Assembly (NCBI GenBank): GCA_963558655.1
Contig: CAUWHJ010000010.1
Coordinates: forward strand, 33,504-97,503
Source of the DNA: UMGS1590 sp963558655
GTDB lineage: Bacteria > Bacillota > Peptococcia > Peptococcales > Peptococcaceae
Direction: 5' to 3'
DNA: 64,000 nt
Under the pieces are notes generated by a model. It did no database searches. It was not told where the DNA came from and worked only from the letters and a program-made list of their open reading frames with translations. Every line of letters begins with the position of its first letter. The first letter of the stretch is position 1. The position numbers and the translations under genes were made by a program. Positions 1 through 8,790 of this stretch are shown in pieces.

Positions 1-46
1 ATAGCATATCTGGCTCATGTGCGGGGAAATTTTTTTCTGCCATCTC

Positions 47-76
47 TTGACACCCCCATGGGGTGGGGCGTATGCT
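47..76 (+). promoter_or_regulatory. Promoter of copZ-csoR
   Basis: TTGACA at 47-52 and TATGCT at 71-76, separated by 18 bp, about 70 bp before copZ. The spacer is almost entirely filled by the CsoR-type operator, which fits repression by blocking polymerase. Confidence 0.75.
49..67. promoter_or_regulatory. CsoR-type copper operator, copy 1
   Basis: GACACCCCCATGGGGTGGG. The same 19-mer with one base changed occurs at 61316-61334 in front of copA. C-tract/G-tract inverted repeats are the known binding sites of CsoR-family repressors, and csoR is the second gene of this unit, so autoregulation is likely. Confidence 0.75.
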
Positions 77-146
77 ATAAACACAGGGCACGCATCAACC
101 ATGCAGCGCCCCAACCATTCAACCATTCATCAGGAGGACGATTCTT

Positions 147-374
147 ATGAGCGAACATATCTACCATGCAACTGTCAATATTGAGGGTATGGCTTGCCCT
201 CACTGCAAAATGAGCGTTGAAAAGGGGCTTGGCAATCTCGCCGGTGTTGTCAGTGCCGAGGTTTCCCTCGATGACAAAAACTGCACACTCACCAGCACCG
301 TTGACCCAGCCACACTGCCTATCGAAAAGACCCTCAGCGATCTTGGGTTCACCTTCAAAGGCATTGCCGAGTAA
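147..374 (+). CDS. copZ: Copper chaperone CopZ (heavy-metal-associated domain protein)
   Basis: A 75-residue protein made of one ferredoxin-like HMA domain. The metal-binding loop is GMACPHC, a variant of the usual MxCxxC motif, near residues 15-21. Proteins of this size carry Cu(I) in the cytosol and hand it to the P-type ATPase CopA or to CsoR. The start ATG follows a clear AGGAGG. csoR starts 25 bp downstream, so the two are probably co-transcribed from the CsoR-controlled promoter at 47-76. The partner ATPase is about 61 kb away at the other end of the window rather than adjacent, as is more usual. The family assignment is firm; copper rather than another soft metal is inferred from csoR and copA. 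Confidence 0.9.
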   Translation: MSEHIYHATVNIEGMACPHCKMSVEKGLGNLAGVVSAEVSLDDKNCTLTSTVDPATLPIEKTLSDLGFTFKGIAE

Positions 375-399
375 AATGTTTCTCCGGGAGTGAACACTT

Positions 400-672
400 A
401 TGCAAGCCAACAAAACAGAAATTTGCCGCCTGCTTAAAACAGCGCGCGGGCAGATTGATGGTCTCATTCGTATGGTGGAGGAGGACCGCTACTGCATTGA
501 TATTTCCAATCAGCTTTTGAGCACACAGGCGCTTTTAGGAACCATCAATGCCGAGGTTCTCACTGCCCACGTTGACCACTGTGTGCGCCGTGCTTTTGAA
601 AGCGGCGATAAAGTAGAGGAAGAACAAAAAATCAAAGAATTGCAAGCCGTTCTCAAACGCCTAAGCAAGTAA
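400..672 (+). CDS. csoR: Copper-sensing repressor CsoR
   Basis: A 90-residue all-helical protein of the CsoR/RcnR family. The Cu(I) ligands expected of true CsoR proteins are present in the right order: Cys32, His57 and Cys61 (in RYCIDI and HVDHC). Copper binding is known to release CsoR from its operators and derepress chaperone and efflux genes. It follows copZ by 25 bp in the same orientation and is followed by a strong terminator. The two identical-type operators at 49-67 and 61316-61334 are its likely targets. The Cys-His-Cys set argues against the formaldehyde (FrmR), nickel (RcnR) or persulfide (CstR) branches. Confidence 0.9.
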   Translation: MQANKTEICRLLKTARGQIDGLIRMVEEDRYCIDISNQLLSTQALLGTINAEVLTAHVDHCVRRAFESGDKVEEEQKIKELQAVLKRLSK

Positions 673-675
673 AGC

Positions 676-711
676 AAAAATCCGAGCCGCATTGCACGGC
701 TCGGATTTTTT
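676..711 (+). terminator. Terminator of copZ-csoR
   Basis: AATCCGAGCCG paired with CGGCTCGGATT around a 7-nt loop, followed by a run of T. It may also serve the convergent gene ending at 724. Confidence 0.85.
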
Positions 712-723
712 ATGGGGCAGCTT

Positions 724-1632
724 TTAAGCACGCTTCCCAGTTTTCATATAATATTCAACACCGTCACGCACCACCACTTCGAGCGCGCCGCAATCAACAA
801 GATAATCCACATAGATGTGAATGTTGCGTTCGTAAAAAGCGGCTTTACGTGGCTTCGAAGAAAGCATTTTCATCATGGTGCAGGCAGCAATGACAATTTC
901 GCTGCGTGTCAAGCCGCAGTCTGCTGTGTCTAAAATGCGGTTGGCACATTTTTTAACGGCTGCTATGCAGTTTTCTGCCAATGGCTTCACATCGTCATAA
1001 AGGCCACGATGCGCCGCTAAATAGTATGGATAGTCGGTAGCAGCAAGGGCTTCCATGGCGTCCAACGATGGCTGCACGCTGAAGAAATATGGCAACTTAG
1101 CATCGCTGATGAATTTATCTGTAAGAATGGCATCGCCCATGTAACACACACCATCTGGCGTTACAATAGAGAGATGGTCTGGCGTGTGGCCGGCGGTGTG
1201 CAAAATCTCAAAGGTGGCGCCGCAAAAATCCACATGGGTTTCCGATGGCATGATGATGCGGTCGGCGGCAACCAGCAAATCCGATTCCATGGCATCGGTC
1301 ATGGGCTGCTGTGGATGCAGCATATAGAAATAATAGGCTTTGAGGTTAAGCGGCGTCACGGCAATCCCTGCCTCGCCGGCAGAAAGTGCCACAGGCAGGT
1401 GATATTTTTCTTGAAAGTAACGGTGGTTGGCACTGTGGTCCCCATGCACATGGGAGCCAAGAATGCCCACCGGCGTAAGTCCTGCGCGCTCCAGCGTACG
1501 TTCAATCATATCACGCTGACTACGCAAGCCACTGTCAAGGAGCACGCAGGTGTGCTCAGACGTTTTATAGAGAGGGATAATTTGCCAATCCTCCAGGTAC
1601 CAGGTGTTACCGGCGGCTTGTTTGAGTTGCAT
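724..1632 (-). CDS. Metallo-beta-lactamase-fold hydrolase
   Basis: About 302 residues. The zinc-binding signature HVHGDHS (HxHxDH) lies near residue 60, with later ligands in HTAGHTPDH and a final His in AAHRG, so the dinuclear metal site looks complete. The fold covers glyoxalase II, lactonases and many uncharacterised hydrolases; the substrate cannot be told from sequence. The C-terminal roughly 90 residues look like a small winged-helix extension, as seen in many glyoxalase II-like proteins of Firmicutes. I chose the ATG at 1632 because AGGAAG precedes it; a longer reading from 1722 has no such site. It overlaps the end of the upstream gene by 26 bp, so the two are likely translationally linked. 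Confidence 0.75.
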   Translation of the reverse strand: MQLKQAAGNTWYLEDWQIIPLYKTSEHTCVLLDSGLRSQRDMIERTLERAGLTPVGILGSHVHGDHSANHRYFQEKYHLPVALSAGEAGIAVTPLNLKAYYFYMLHPQQPMTDAMESDLLVAADRIIMPSETHVDFCGATFEILHTAGHTPDHLSIVTPDGVCYMGDAILTDKFISDAKLPYFFSVQPSLDAMEALAATDYPYYLAAHRGLYDDVKPLAENCIAAVKKCANRILDTADCGLTRSEIVIAACTMMKMLSSKPRKAAFYERNIHIYVDYLVDCGALEVVVRDGVEYYMKTGKRA

Positions 1633-2191
1633 GAAGGTCTTCCTTTCTAAGCATAGAATCATAAACATGGCGATGCAGGCTGCGAATGTACGCAAAAGTA
1701 GCCTCCTCGCCTTCTTCGGCAAGCATCACCAGCCACTGTTCCAGCACTTGTGCTGTTTCAGGGTGCATAAAGTTCTTCGCATGGCCATCACGAAAATACG
1801 CCAATGGTTTGTCCTGGCTGTAATTGGCGCCCTGATACACTTTGCTGGCTGCCACACGATCGCAAAACATCTCAATGAGATAGCGTGCCGGCATACGCAC
1901 CGCTTCCGCACGGCGTGTCTTGATGCAGTAATCATACCAATACTCAAAATGATGTTTGTTGCGCCCTTTATGATGCATCCAGGCGTAAGAAGCACCTTTT
2001 TTCTCACGCTCGCCCACATTTGGGCTTTTATTGCCCAAATAATAGCGCGCACCAGGGATAAATTCTGTCGGGCTGTATTTTGAAAGATCGTGCATCAACC
2101 CTTGCAGTGGAATGCCCGCCTTGATGCAATGAGCACACACCAACTGTCGATGGTAGGTAATGGTTTTGAAGTGTTTGATTGGATGAAACAT
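1607..2191 (-). CDS. DUF5662-like hypothetical protein
   Basis: About 194 residues, rich in His and aromatic residues, with the string MHDLSKYSPTEF followed by GARYY, AWMHHKGRNKHH and EYWYDY. These match my recollection of the DUF5662 family, found mostly in gut Firmicutes. The HD and HH pairs suggest a metal-binding helical bundle of HD-domain type, but no activity is known. The start at 2191 is chosen because GGAGG sits just upstream; the ATG at 2215 has none. It precedes and slightly overlaps the metallo-hydrolase gene. Confidence 0.65.
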   Translation of the reverse strand: MFHPIKHFKTITYHRQLVCAHCIKAGIPLQGLMHDLSKYSPTEFIPGARYYLGNKSPNVGEREKKGASYAWMHHKGRNKHHFEYWYDYCIKTRRAEAVRMPARYLIEMFCDRVAASKVYQGANYSQDKPLAYFRDGHAKNFMHPETAQVLEQWLVMLAEEGEEATFAYIRSLHRHVYDSMLRKEDLHATQTSRR

Positions 2192-2283
2192 CGGTATCCT
2201 CCATTCATGCGGCATGACCGCAGTTGCTCACCTCTTTAAGTTTACTCATCTTCCCTGCATTTTGCAAGGGCACAACGCAAGAG

Positions 2284-2311
2284 AAAAGCCGCACAACCTT
2301 CACTGTGCGGC
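2284..2311 (-). terminator. Terminator of the thioesterase-CpXC unit
   Basis: GCCGCACA paired with TGTGCGGC and a T-run on the minus strand, eight bases past the stop of the CpXC gene. It separates that unit from the next one. Confidence 0.7.
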
Positions 2312-2318
2312 AAAAGCA

Positions 2319-3020
2319 TCAAGCGCCCTGCGCCACTTTGGCGAGAAACTCAAACGCCCAATCCTGGTCAATCACCACTTCTCCAACATCAAGGCGTTCC
2401 ACTGCTTTTTCATAGCTGTTTTGTATGCTCTCATACGCTTCTCTGGCAAATGGCACCTCGCCCACCGCCTGACCATCTGCCATAAAGACGATGTTCAGCG
2501 CACCTTGCAAGTCCTCGTCAAGATAAAGCACATCAACTGCATCACCGCCCGGCATGGCTTCCAGCTGTGGCTGCATCTGCCCATAAAGCATCACCTTATA
2601 CACTTCCATCAGGCGGTCATCTAAACCAGCATCAATCATGCGAATCTTTTCCACCAGATCGTCAACGCCCACAACAATACGCCGCTGATACGCTGCGGTA
2701 TCAATGGTCTGCTTCACGCCATGGCTGTCGGTGACGGTAGAAAAGTCGTCTTTGTCAAAAAGCGTCCGCACCTCAGCCACCTCCTCAGCTTCCTGACAGC
2801 AAAAAATCATCCACCGATCCTCCATCTGATGATAGAGAAAACTATACCCCACAAACTGTTCACTGCCGCAATGCGGACAAATGAACTTGAACAGGTCAAA
2901 ATTTTTCACCCGTTGTTTCAATTTTGGGTCTTGCAGCATATTGATGCTCGTATAAAAATCAAAAGGGCTTTCTTTTCCACATTTCAGACAAGCCACCGCC
3001 TGTGTATGTTTCACTGTCAT
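2319..3020 (-). CDS. CpXC-domain protein
   Basis: A 233-residue protein. The N-terminus carries two CxxC pairs (CLKCGKES near residue 11 and CPHCGSEQ near 48), the pattern of the CpXC domain, a probable zinc ribbon. The rest is an acidic alpha/beta region ending in a repeat of hydrophobic helices. No enzymatic function is known for the family. It starts 12 bp after the thioesterase gene with AGGAGG before the ATG, so the two form one transcription unit closed by a terminator. Confidence 0.65.
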   Translation of the reverse strand: MTVKHTQAVACLKCGKESPFDFYTSINMLQDPKLKQRVKNFDLFKFICPHCGSEQFVGYSFLYHQMEDRWMIFCCQEAEEVAEVRTLFDKDDFSTVTDSHGVKQTIDTAAYQRRIVVGVDDLVEKIRMIDAGLDDRLMEVYKVMLYGQMQPQLEAMPGGDAVDVLYLDEDLQGALNIVFMADGQAVGEVPFAREAYESIQNSYEKAVERLDVGEVVIDQDWAFEFLAKVAQGA

Positions 3021-3032
3021 CGCATTCCCTCC

Positions 3033-3455
3033 TTACAGCTTGTAATCGCCTTGTTTTTCCTGATACGCCTTGTAATTGGCGTGAACCTCTGGATACTGCT
3101 TTTTAAGGCTCACCGGCTTGCCCTTGCTGTCGAGAATACAGTGGCTGCTTTCGCCGGTGCACACCACCTCACCACGACAGGTCATCACATACGCCACACG
3201 GATTTTCAGATGGTCGCAATCCTCGATATAAATGGCAATATCTATCACATCGCTGTACGTTGTCGGCTTTTTATAGTTACAGTTGACCGAAAGCATAGGC
3301 GAGCTTAACCCCAATTTTTCAAAGGTATCGTAGCTCATCCCCATGGATTCCATCCATTCGGTGCGTGCTTCTTCCATGAAACGAATGTAGTTGGAATGAT
3401 GGGTGATGCCCATACGATCGGTTTCATAATATTGTACCTTGTGCTGATAAATCAT
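3033..3455 (-). CDS. Acyl-CoA thioesterase, YbgC/FadM (hot-dog) family
   Basis: A 140-residue single hot-dog domain. The catalytic signature of the 4-hydroxybenzoyl-CoA thioesterase-like group is visible at the N-terminus (YYETDRMGITHHSNYIRFME), including the active-site Asp and the conserved HHSNY. These enzymes hydrolyse short or branched acyl-CoA thioesters in the cytosol. I placed the start at 3455, where AAAGG precedes the ATG, rather than at 3476. It is the first gene of a two-gene unit with the CpXC protein. Confidence 0.8.
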   Translation of the reverse strand: MIYQHKVQYYETDRMGITHHSNYIRFMEEARTEWMESMGMSYDTFEKLGLSSPMLSVNCNYKKPTTYSDVIDIAIYIEDCDHLKIRVAYVMTCRGEVVCTGESSHCILDSKGKPVSLKKQYPEVHANYKAYQEKQGDYKL

Positions 3456-3576
3456 ACTGTCACACCTTTCTTTCACTGCCCTTTATTGTAGCGCGCCTTA
3501 ACGGCTGCCGTCAACGCTGTCTGTGACACACCGGCCACTCCCTTTTCACAAAAATCCCACGGCGGCGATTATTTTT

Positions 3577-3606
3577 AAGGTTAATTTAACCTTCTTCCCC
3601 TATAAT
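3577..3606 (+). promoter_or_regulatory. Palindrome and probable promoter of RNA element A
   Basis: A 17-bp palindrome AAGGTTAATTTAACCTT (3577-3593) is followed by TATAAT at 3601-3606. There is no convincing -35, so the palindrome may be an activator or repressor site. Transcription to the right would start near 3613. Confidence 0.4.
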
Positions 3607-3612
3607 AATGGT

Positions 3613-3724
3613 GTAAATTCCTTTTCATATAGGTCATCGTTCGATGACCAGAATCTCCTTCTTTATAACACTATCCCCTCGGTGTTATAGTGACCGGTAC
3701 TCAGACGTGAATACCGGTTTTTTG
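3613..3724 (+). ncRNA. Putative small RNA, element A
   Basis: About 110 nt with three hairpins in a row: GGTCATCG/CGATGACC (3632-3649), ATAACAC/GTGTTAT (3665-3688) and ACCGGTA/TACCGGT (3693-3718) running into six T. No open reading frame follows on this strand; the next genes are convergent, so it is not an obvious leader. The middle hairpin, its CCCCTCGGTGTTA core and the CCGG-CTCAGA-CCGG terminator recur on the other strand at 8694-8790 (element B). That recurrence argues for a conserved RNA. I do not recognise the family. Confidence 0.4.
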
Positions 3725-3753
3725 TTTCCACGCAAGCAATATCTCCGCCATCA

Positions 3754-3810
3754 AAAATGACCTCGGCAGCACACGCTCGCAATGCGAGAATGTGTCACCG
3801 AGGTCATTTT
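3754..3810. terminator. Terminator of LTA-synthase-like gene A
   Basis: AAAATGACCTCGG pairs with CCGAGGTCATTTT, with an inner CTCGC/GCGAG hairpin. T-runs on both sides make it potentially bidirectional; its main client is the minus-strand gene ending at 3819. Confidence 0.8.
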
Positions 3811-3818
3811 CTATGCGC

Positions 3819-6029
3819 TTACGTCAACGGCTTACCATCGAGCGTAAAGAGCGACCAATCACGGTTTTTGTAATCCAATAAATTGTTATAAGCTACACAC
3901 TGATAGCCTTCAATATCGCTTTCATACGGCTGCCCTTCAAGCCGAATCGCTGAGCGGCCTTCGGCATCACGGAAACCAACGCTTGACACCACCGGCACAT
4001 CAGAATACAGGCTCGCCAGATAGCGATTGTACTGCGGCAGCTCCAAGCCTGCTGTCTCAAGAACCAGCGTTGACAGATAGTTGGCAGATACCGTGCCCAT
4101 CTCTTTTTCAGGAATGTCATAATTAGCCCAAATCACAAACGGTGTTTGATAATAGGATTGCAGTTCTTCCGTCGTCAGCTCATCTAAAGGCTTACCATAA
4201 AGTTCTTCATAGAATTCTTCTTCCACCCCTGGAATATGGTCACCAAACATGACAATAATGGTTGGCTCTTTCACTTTTTTGAAGTAATTGACAAGCTCTT
4301 CAAAAGCTTTGTCACTTGCATTCACCAAAGAAAGATAACGCTCTGCCTGCGGATAGTCGCCCTTCATGTCGGTAATATGAATGGTTTCCTTAAAGTTGTC
4401 CGCCGCCTTTGTGTAACCACCATGGTTTTGAATCGTCACGTTAAACATGAAGAATGGCTTGTCTTTATCACGTTCTTCATAAAGGTCTTCAACCACTTTA
4501 TAATTATAGTGGTCGCTCATATAATCACGGTTATACACATCGCCATCTTCTTCATCAAAGGCTTCCACAGCCTTCAAACGTTCATCGGCGTCCATGCTGA
4601 TAATATCCCATGGAAGCACATTTTCCAGGAAGGTCTTAGATTCAAAGCCCAAATAGTTGTACGCTTCTTCACGGTTCCAGCCATTGTCATACAAAGGGTG
4701 GAAAGCCGCCGTGCTGTACCCTTGCTCACGCAACGTCCAAGCCAGCGATGGCGTGTTGTCACGAAGGTTCGCCGAATAAGCAACAGCGCCGCTCGGCAGG
4801 AAACGCTGGGCATTGCCAGTAAGCACCTCATATTCCGTGCAAGCAGTACCGCCACCGGTGACCGATACCTGCAAATTGCCGCGAATGGTGTTTTCCTTGA
4901 GGCTGTTAAAGAACGGCAGCACGTCTTTGTTGGTAGAAAAGCCTTCTCCTTTCGCCTGCAAATCGGTAAAGGATTCGTTCATCACCATAATTATATTCGG
5001 TGTTTGATCCGTCTTCGTATAATCATTGGCACCGCTTATCATATTATAGGCATTTTCACCGTCTGGCGAAATGCCATGCTCATCAAGAACATCATCAACC
5101 ACTGCGGACACCGTTTCGGCGTTGTAGTTTTCCGGTCGCTCCGGATAGACATTACGCAAATTGATGCAAAAAGAAAGCCAATCGCCGTACTTTTCATAGC
5201 TTTCCGCCTGATTCCAATAGCTGATGACATACCCTTTCTCCGTCAAATAGGATTGGCTGAAGAAAATCCCCACCGTTCCCACAAGAAGGAAAGCTGCCAA
5301 CGCACGCATCGTGATACGCCAACGCACACGCCTGAGATTGGCACGCCCCAACTGAAAACCTACGCCCAAAATCAAGCCTGTTTGCACCGATGCCGCCGTC
5401 CATGGCACCGACAATGTAAACACATAATTTTCCGCTACATTGACTGCAGTTCCAGATGAAAGAATGTCCAACGGCACAAAAGGTGAACCTCGAAAGAGCA
5501 TCACAAAATAGCAAGCCGCTGCAAAAATGTAAATCAACACTGTTCCGAAAATCACAGCCCAGCGATAATTGCCAAACAGCACCAAAAACAGCAGATATAT
5601 CAGCGCGTAGGCTAAAAGATTCATCAAGAGGACTTCCGGTTCATGTGCAAAAGCATTGCGCCCGTTGAAGAAATCCTCCATATAAAACGCTGCCAAGGGC
5701 ATCAAAGCAAACAGCAGCGTACTCACAAAAACGCCGCTCTTTCCGCTTAGCTTTAAGCGAAACGTAAAAAGAAGCCCCACCACAACGGCCATACATTTTA
5801 AGAAAAGCGATGAGCCCCATAGGCCAAGACCAGCTGTTTCTTCTGCATTAAAATGCGGAGCGCTCCACCACACCATGAGAAACAGCACCAGCGCTAACAA
5901 CCACCCAAACAGCATATGCAGAAGCGGTGCGCGCACCAGATAAAATGGCCCCATCTGCACCAAAAAACGCTCGCCCAAAAGCGTTCGGCGCAGACGGCCT
6001 TTTTTCTTTGAAAACTGTTCTTCTGTCAT
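3819..6029 (-). CDS. LTA synthase family membrane phosphoglycerol transferase A
   Basis: About 736 residues. Roughly the first 260 residues hold five or six membrane segments; the rest is an extracellular sulfatase-fold domain. The metal site is visible as PNIIMVMNESF (residues about 345-355) and MFGDHIPG (DH pair), and GGGTACTEYE is the likely place of the catalytic Thr. LtaS-type enzymes use Thr to transfer glycerol phosphate from phosphatidylglycerol onto lipoteichoic acid or related glycopolymers. The start at 6029 fits an AGAGGA nine bases upstream; the ATG at 6038 would overlap that site. It is followed by its own terminator and preceded by a paralogue. Whether the product is LTA, a glycolipid primer or another polymer is open. 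Confidence 0.8.
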   Translation of the reverse strand: MTEEQFSKKKGRLRRTLLGERFLVQMGPFYLVRAPLLHMLFGWLLALVLFLMVWWSAPHFNAEETAGLGLWGSSLFLKCMAVVVGLLFTFRLKLSGKSGVFVSTLLFALMPLAAFYMEDFFNGRNAFAHEPEVLLMNLLAYALIYLLFLVLFGNYRWAVIFGTVLIYIFAAACYFVMLFRGSPFVPLDILSSGTAVNVAENYVFTLSVPWTAASVQTGLILGVGFQLGRANLRRVRWRITMRALAAFLLVGTVGIFFSQSYLTEKGYVISYWNQAESYEKYGDWLSFCINLRNVYPERPENYNAETVSAVVDDVLDEHGISPDGENAYNMISGANDYTKTDQTPNIIMVMNESFTDLQAKGEGFSTNKDVLPFFNSLKENTIRGNLQVSVTGGGTACTEYEVLTGNAQRFLPSGAVAYSANLRDNTPSLAWTLREQGYSTAAFHPLYDNGWNREEAYNYLGFESKTFLENVLPWDIISMDADERLKAVEAFDEEDGDVYNRDYMSDHYNYKVVEDLYEERDKDKPFFMFNVTIQNHGGYTKAADNFKETIHITDMKGDYPQAERYLSLVNASDKAFEELVNYFKKVKEPTIIVMFGDHIPGVEEEFYEELYGKPLDELTTEELQSYYQTPFVIWANYDIPEKEMGTVSANYLSTLVLETAGLELPQYNRYLASLYSDVPVVSSVGFRDAEGRSAIRLEGQPYESDIEGYQCVAYNNLLDYKNRDWSLFTLDGKPLT

Positions 6030-6060
6030 TGTTCTCATTCCTCTTACAAGAATAGCAAAT

Positions 6061-6094
6061 AAAAAGAGGGACGGATTATAGCGTCCGTCCCCCC
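6061..6094 (-). terminator. Terminator of LTA-synthase-like gene B
   Basis: GGGACGGA/TCCGTCCC stem with a T-run on the minus strand, placed between the two paralogues. They are thus probably separate transcription units or differ in dose. Confidence 0.75.
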
Positions 6095-6112
6095 TTATAT
6101 TTCAATAATGCT

Positions 6113-8386
6113 TTATGAGGCAGTGCCTTGCTCCGGCACCGCACTCACACCTGAACCGGTTTCCTCGTCCTCTGGCGGATCGGCCATTGGCTGTCCGTCA
6201 ATGGTAAAGAGCTGCCAATCTCGGTTCGAAGTATCCAAAAGGTTATTATAGGTAATGCAGTCATAACCATAAACCATATCTGCGTATGGACTGGTTTCAT
6301 CGTCCTTTTCATACACCACACCATCACTGCCACGATAACCCACCGTGTCGATGACTGGCATTTGCTGATAAAGGGCTGCCAGATATTCATTGTATGGCGT
6401 CAATTCCAGCCCAGCCACCTGTAACAACAAGGTTGACAAATAGTTGGCAGAAATATTATCCACCGTTGCTTCATCAATGTCGTAGTTGGCCCAAATCAGG
6501 AATGGCGTATGGTAACGTGTCTGCTGTTCTTCGGCTGTCAGGTCATCTAAAGATTTTCCATACAACTCTTCATAGAACGCATTTTCCACAGAAGCCTGGT
6601 GGTCACCAAACATCACAATGACCGTTGGCTCGCTGACATTGCTGAAATAGGTAATCAGCTGCTGCAAGGCTTCGTCAGATTTCTTGAGCAAAGACAGATA
6701 ACGTTCAGCCTTAGGATAATACCCTTCCATGTTAGTAATTTGAATTTCCTGGTTGAAATTCAAATACATACGGTCGTAACCGCCATGGTTTTGCATGGTA
6801 ACGTTAAACGCAAAGAACGGTTTATTTGGATCACGTTGTTCATAGAACTCAATGAGCTTTTCATAGTCGTAGGAATCGCTGATAAAGCGGCGCAAAAGCA
6901 TATTATCCTCATCAGGATACATTGCCTCGACCTTTTCGATGAAAGCATCTTCGTCATTGGTTTCCTGATATTCCTGCACCACAGCCGGATCAATCAAATC
7001 ATCCATGGCAATGAAATCATCGAAGCCCATATCGCGGTACACATTTGGACGGTTCCAACCATCAGCAAAATATGGATGGAAGGCAAGAGAGGAATATCCC
7101 TGACTCTCCAGAGTCGATACCAATGATGGTTGTGCACCATCAATGTACGATTCATACACGCTGCTGCCGCTTGGCAGAGTGCTAATGGAATTACCCGTTA
7201 AAAATTCATACTCAGAGTTGCTCGTGCCAGCCCCAAACACAGGCACAGAGAGCGTACCCTTGATGGTGTTTTCTGTCAGGCTATGGTAAAACGGCAGATA
7301 ATCCATATTGGTTTGCAAGTCGCCAAGCGTTGCCGGGTCGGAGAAAGTCTCGTTCATAATAGCAATCACGTTTGGCTTTTCGCCGCTTGGGGTGTAGGTA
7401 TCCTCACCCGTCAGCAGATTGATGGACGTGTCATTCTTAGGATCGGGATCAACCGATGCCACCACGTCAGCCGCTTGTTCGCCAACGTTTCCACTATCGT
7501 AGCCTTCCGGCTCAGAAACGTGCAGATACTTTGTATTCAAGCAGAAATTATACCAAATGCCGCTGCTATGATAGCCACGGCTTTGGTTCCAAAAATCTGG
7601 CTTAAAGCCATGGTCGGCAAGCACGTCTGTACCATACACTGTGCTTGCGATGATAAGCACATACGCCAGCGCCGTTGCGCGCACAATGATTTTGCTGCGG
7701 CGCACCTGTGGGCGAATGTTCACCATCTGACGTTCCAGTGCAAAAATGAGAATCAGCATCAACGCTGCCATCACAATTTGCCAGGAGAGTTTATAATCAT
7801 AGCCTGCTGCCACATTCAAGCCAGTGCCAACCGCAAGAATATCCATCGGCACCAGCGGTGTTCCACGGAAAAGATCCACATAGTAGTTTGCCATACCAAA
7901 AACAAAAAGCACCACATTGACTATGCTAATCGTCATACGGAAACGGCTTGTAATGAAAAACACAATCACATAGAACAACAGATAAGCCATGTAGTTCATG
8001 AAGAAAGTAGGTGGCGAGAACACATAAAGGAAGTTCCCATTATAGCACTCCACCATCTGCATGGATACCACCGGCATCAGGAAAAAGAGCACGGTATAAA
8101 ATTTTGTGCGATACTGTTCACCGACATTCACTCGGAAAACAAGTACCAAACCAATGAGCGCAGCGAAAACATACGCTACCGCCATCACCTGCCAGCCCCA
8201 AAAATCGGTAGCCGGATTCAGGAAAAGATTCCATTCTGCTGTAATGAACGCTGCCAATGCCAGCGACAAAACAATCGCTGCCTTTTGTGTGCGCTTTGGC
8301 GCACGAGTGAATGAAACCGTATCTAAGAAACGGCCCACTGCATTAACATAGGCAACGAGGAATCGCTTGATGTTTTCTTTAACCAT
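6113..8386 (-). CDS. LTA synthase family membrane phosphoglycerol transferase B
   Basis: A 757-residue paralogue of the gene at 3819 with the same layout: about six membrane helices in the first 270 residues, then a sulfatase-fold domain with PNVIAIMNETF, GAGTSNSEYE (candidate catalytic Thr) and MFGDHQAS (metal ligands). The two proteins share long stretches such as TPF-IWANYDI and the YNNLLD-RDW-LFT ending, so they arose by tandem duplication and then diverged. The C-terminus has an extra acidic tail (PPEDEETGSG). The start ATG follows GAGGCG. Two genes may mean separate primer and polymerase roles, as LtaP and LtaS have in Listeria. Confidence 0.8.
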   Translation of the reverse strand: MVKENIKRFLVAYVNAVGRFLDTVSFTRAPKRTQKAAIVLSLALAAFITAEWNLFLNPATDFWGWQVMAVAYVFAALIGLVLVFRVNVGEQYRTKFYTVLFFLMPVVSMQMVECYNGNFLYVFSPPTFFMNYMAYLLFYVIVFFITSRFRMTISIVNVVLFVFGMANYYVDLFRGTPLVPMDILAVGTGLNVAAGYDYKLSWQIVMAALMLILIFALERQMVNIRPQVRRSKIIVRATALAYVLIIASTVYGTDVLADHGFKPDFWNQSRGYHSSGIWYNFCLNTKYLHVSEPEGYDSGNVGEQAADVVASVDPDPKNDTSINLLTGEDTYTPSGEKPNVIAIMNETFSDPATLGDLQTNMDYLPFYHSLTENTIKGTLSVPVFGAGTSNSEYEFLTGNSISTLPSGSSVYESYIDGAQPSLVSTLESQGYSSLAFHPYFADGWNRPNVYRDMGFDDFIAMDDLIDPAVVQEYQETNDEDAFIEKVEAMYPDEDNMLLRRFISDSYDYEKLIEFYEQRDPNKPFFAFNVTMQNHGGYDRMYLNFNQEIQITNMEGYYPKAERYLSLLKKSDEALQQLITYFSNVSEPTVIVMFGDHQASVENAFYEELYGKSLDDLTAEEQQTRYHTPFLIWANYDIDEATVDNISANYLSTLLLQVAGLELTPYNEYLAALYQQMPVIDTVGYRGSDGVVYEKDDETSPYADMVYGYDCITYNNLLDTSNRDWQLFTIDGQPMADPPEDEETGSGVSAVPEQGTAS

Positions 8387-8693
8387 CGCTTTCGCCTCGC
8401 TTTCATCTCAAAATCAAAAAATCGCATATCACAAAAATAAGCCTGGTTTTCCAGAATCTTTTACTTACATAGTGTACCCTTTTGTAAAGCAGTACGCAAG
8501 CACTTTGCTTACTTTTTAACCGAAAATCCAAAAATGAATGTTGCGCCATGCGCTGCCTTTTTGCGTTCCACCATTGTGTCTAGCGCTCAGCGCCTGCATC
8601 TGGCGAGCGCCGACAGTGCACACCGTACGCGCAATGCCAACGTCCGAAAAGCAGCACTTTACATTCTCTTAACCCCGCACTTTGCAAAGCACA
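8387..8693. other. Gene-free stretch upstream of LTA-synthase-like gene B
   Basis: About 300 bp without a credible gene. The part nearest the gene should hold its promoter: TTGCGT and TACACT spaced 17 bp on the minus strand (around 8470-8500) are a weak candidate. A GC-rich imperfect hairpin lies around 8584-8611. An open frame at 8534-8743 has no ribosome site and no protein-like character. Confidence 0.4.
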
Positions 8694-8790
8694 GAATAAA
8701 AGGAACCCGGTCGCCTTCTGAGAAACGACCGGGACCTTTGTAACACCGAGGGGTGATGTTACCACTTAGAAGAAATGTGGCACGATAGCC
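8694..8790 (-). ncRNA. Putative small RNA, element B
   Basis: Minus-strand counterpart of element A. It contains GTAACA/TGTTAC (8740-8762) around the same CCCCTCGGTGTTA core, then a strong hairpin CCCGGTCG/CGACCGGG (8706-8733) whose loop contains CTCAGA, followed by TTTTATT. It lies about 80 bp past the end of the C39-like gene and ends about 300 bp before gene B. It could be a small RNA or a processed 3' end. The 5' end is not defined. Confidence 0.4.

Noticed and set aside
4236..5459. 407-codon open frame antisense to LTA-synthase-like gene A
   Set aside because: It lies wholly inside a well-supported gene on the other strand and its translation has no protein-like features.
8534..8743. 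69-codon open frame upstream of LTA-synthase-like gene B
   Set aside because: No ribosome binding site, unusual composition, and it runs through the terminator hairpin of RNA element B.
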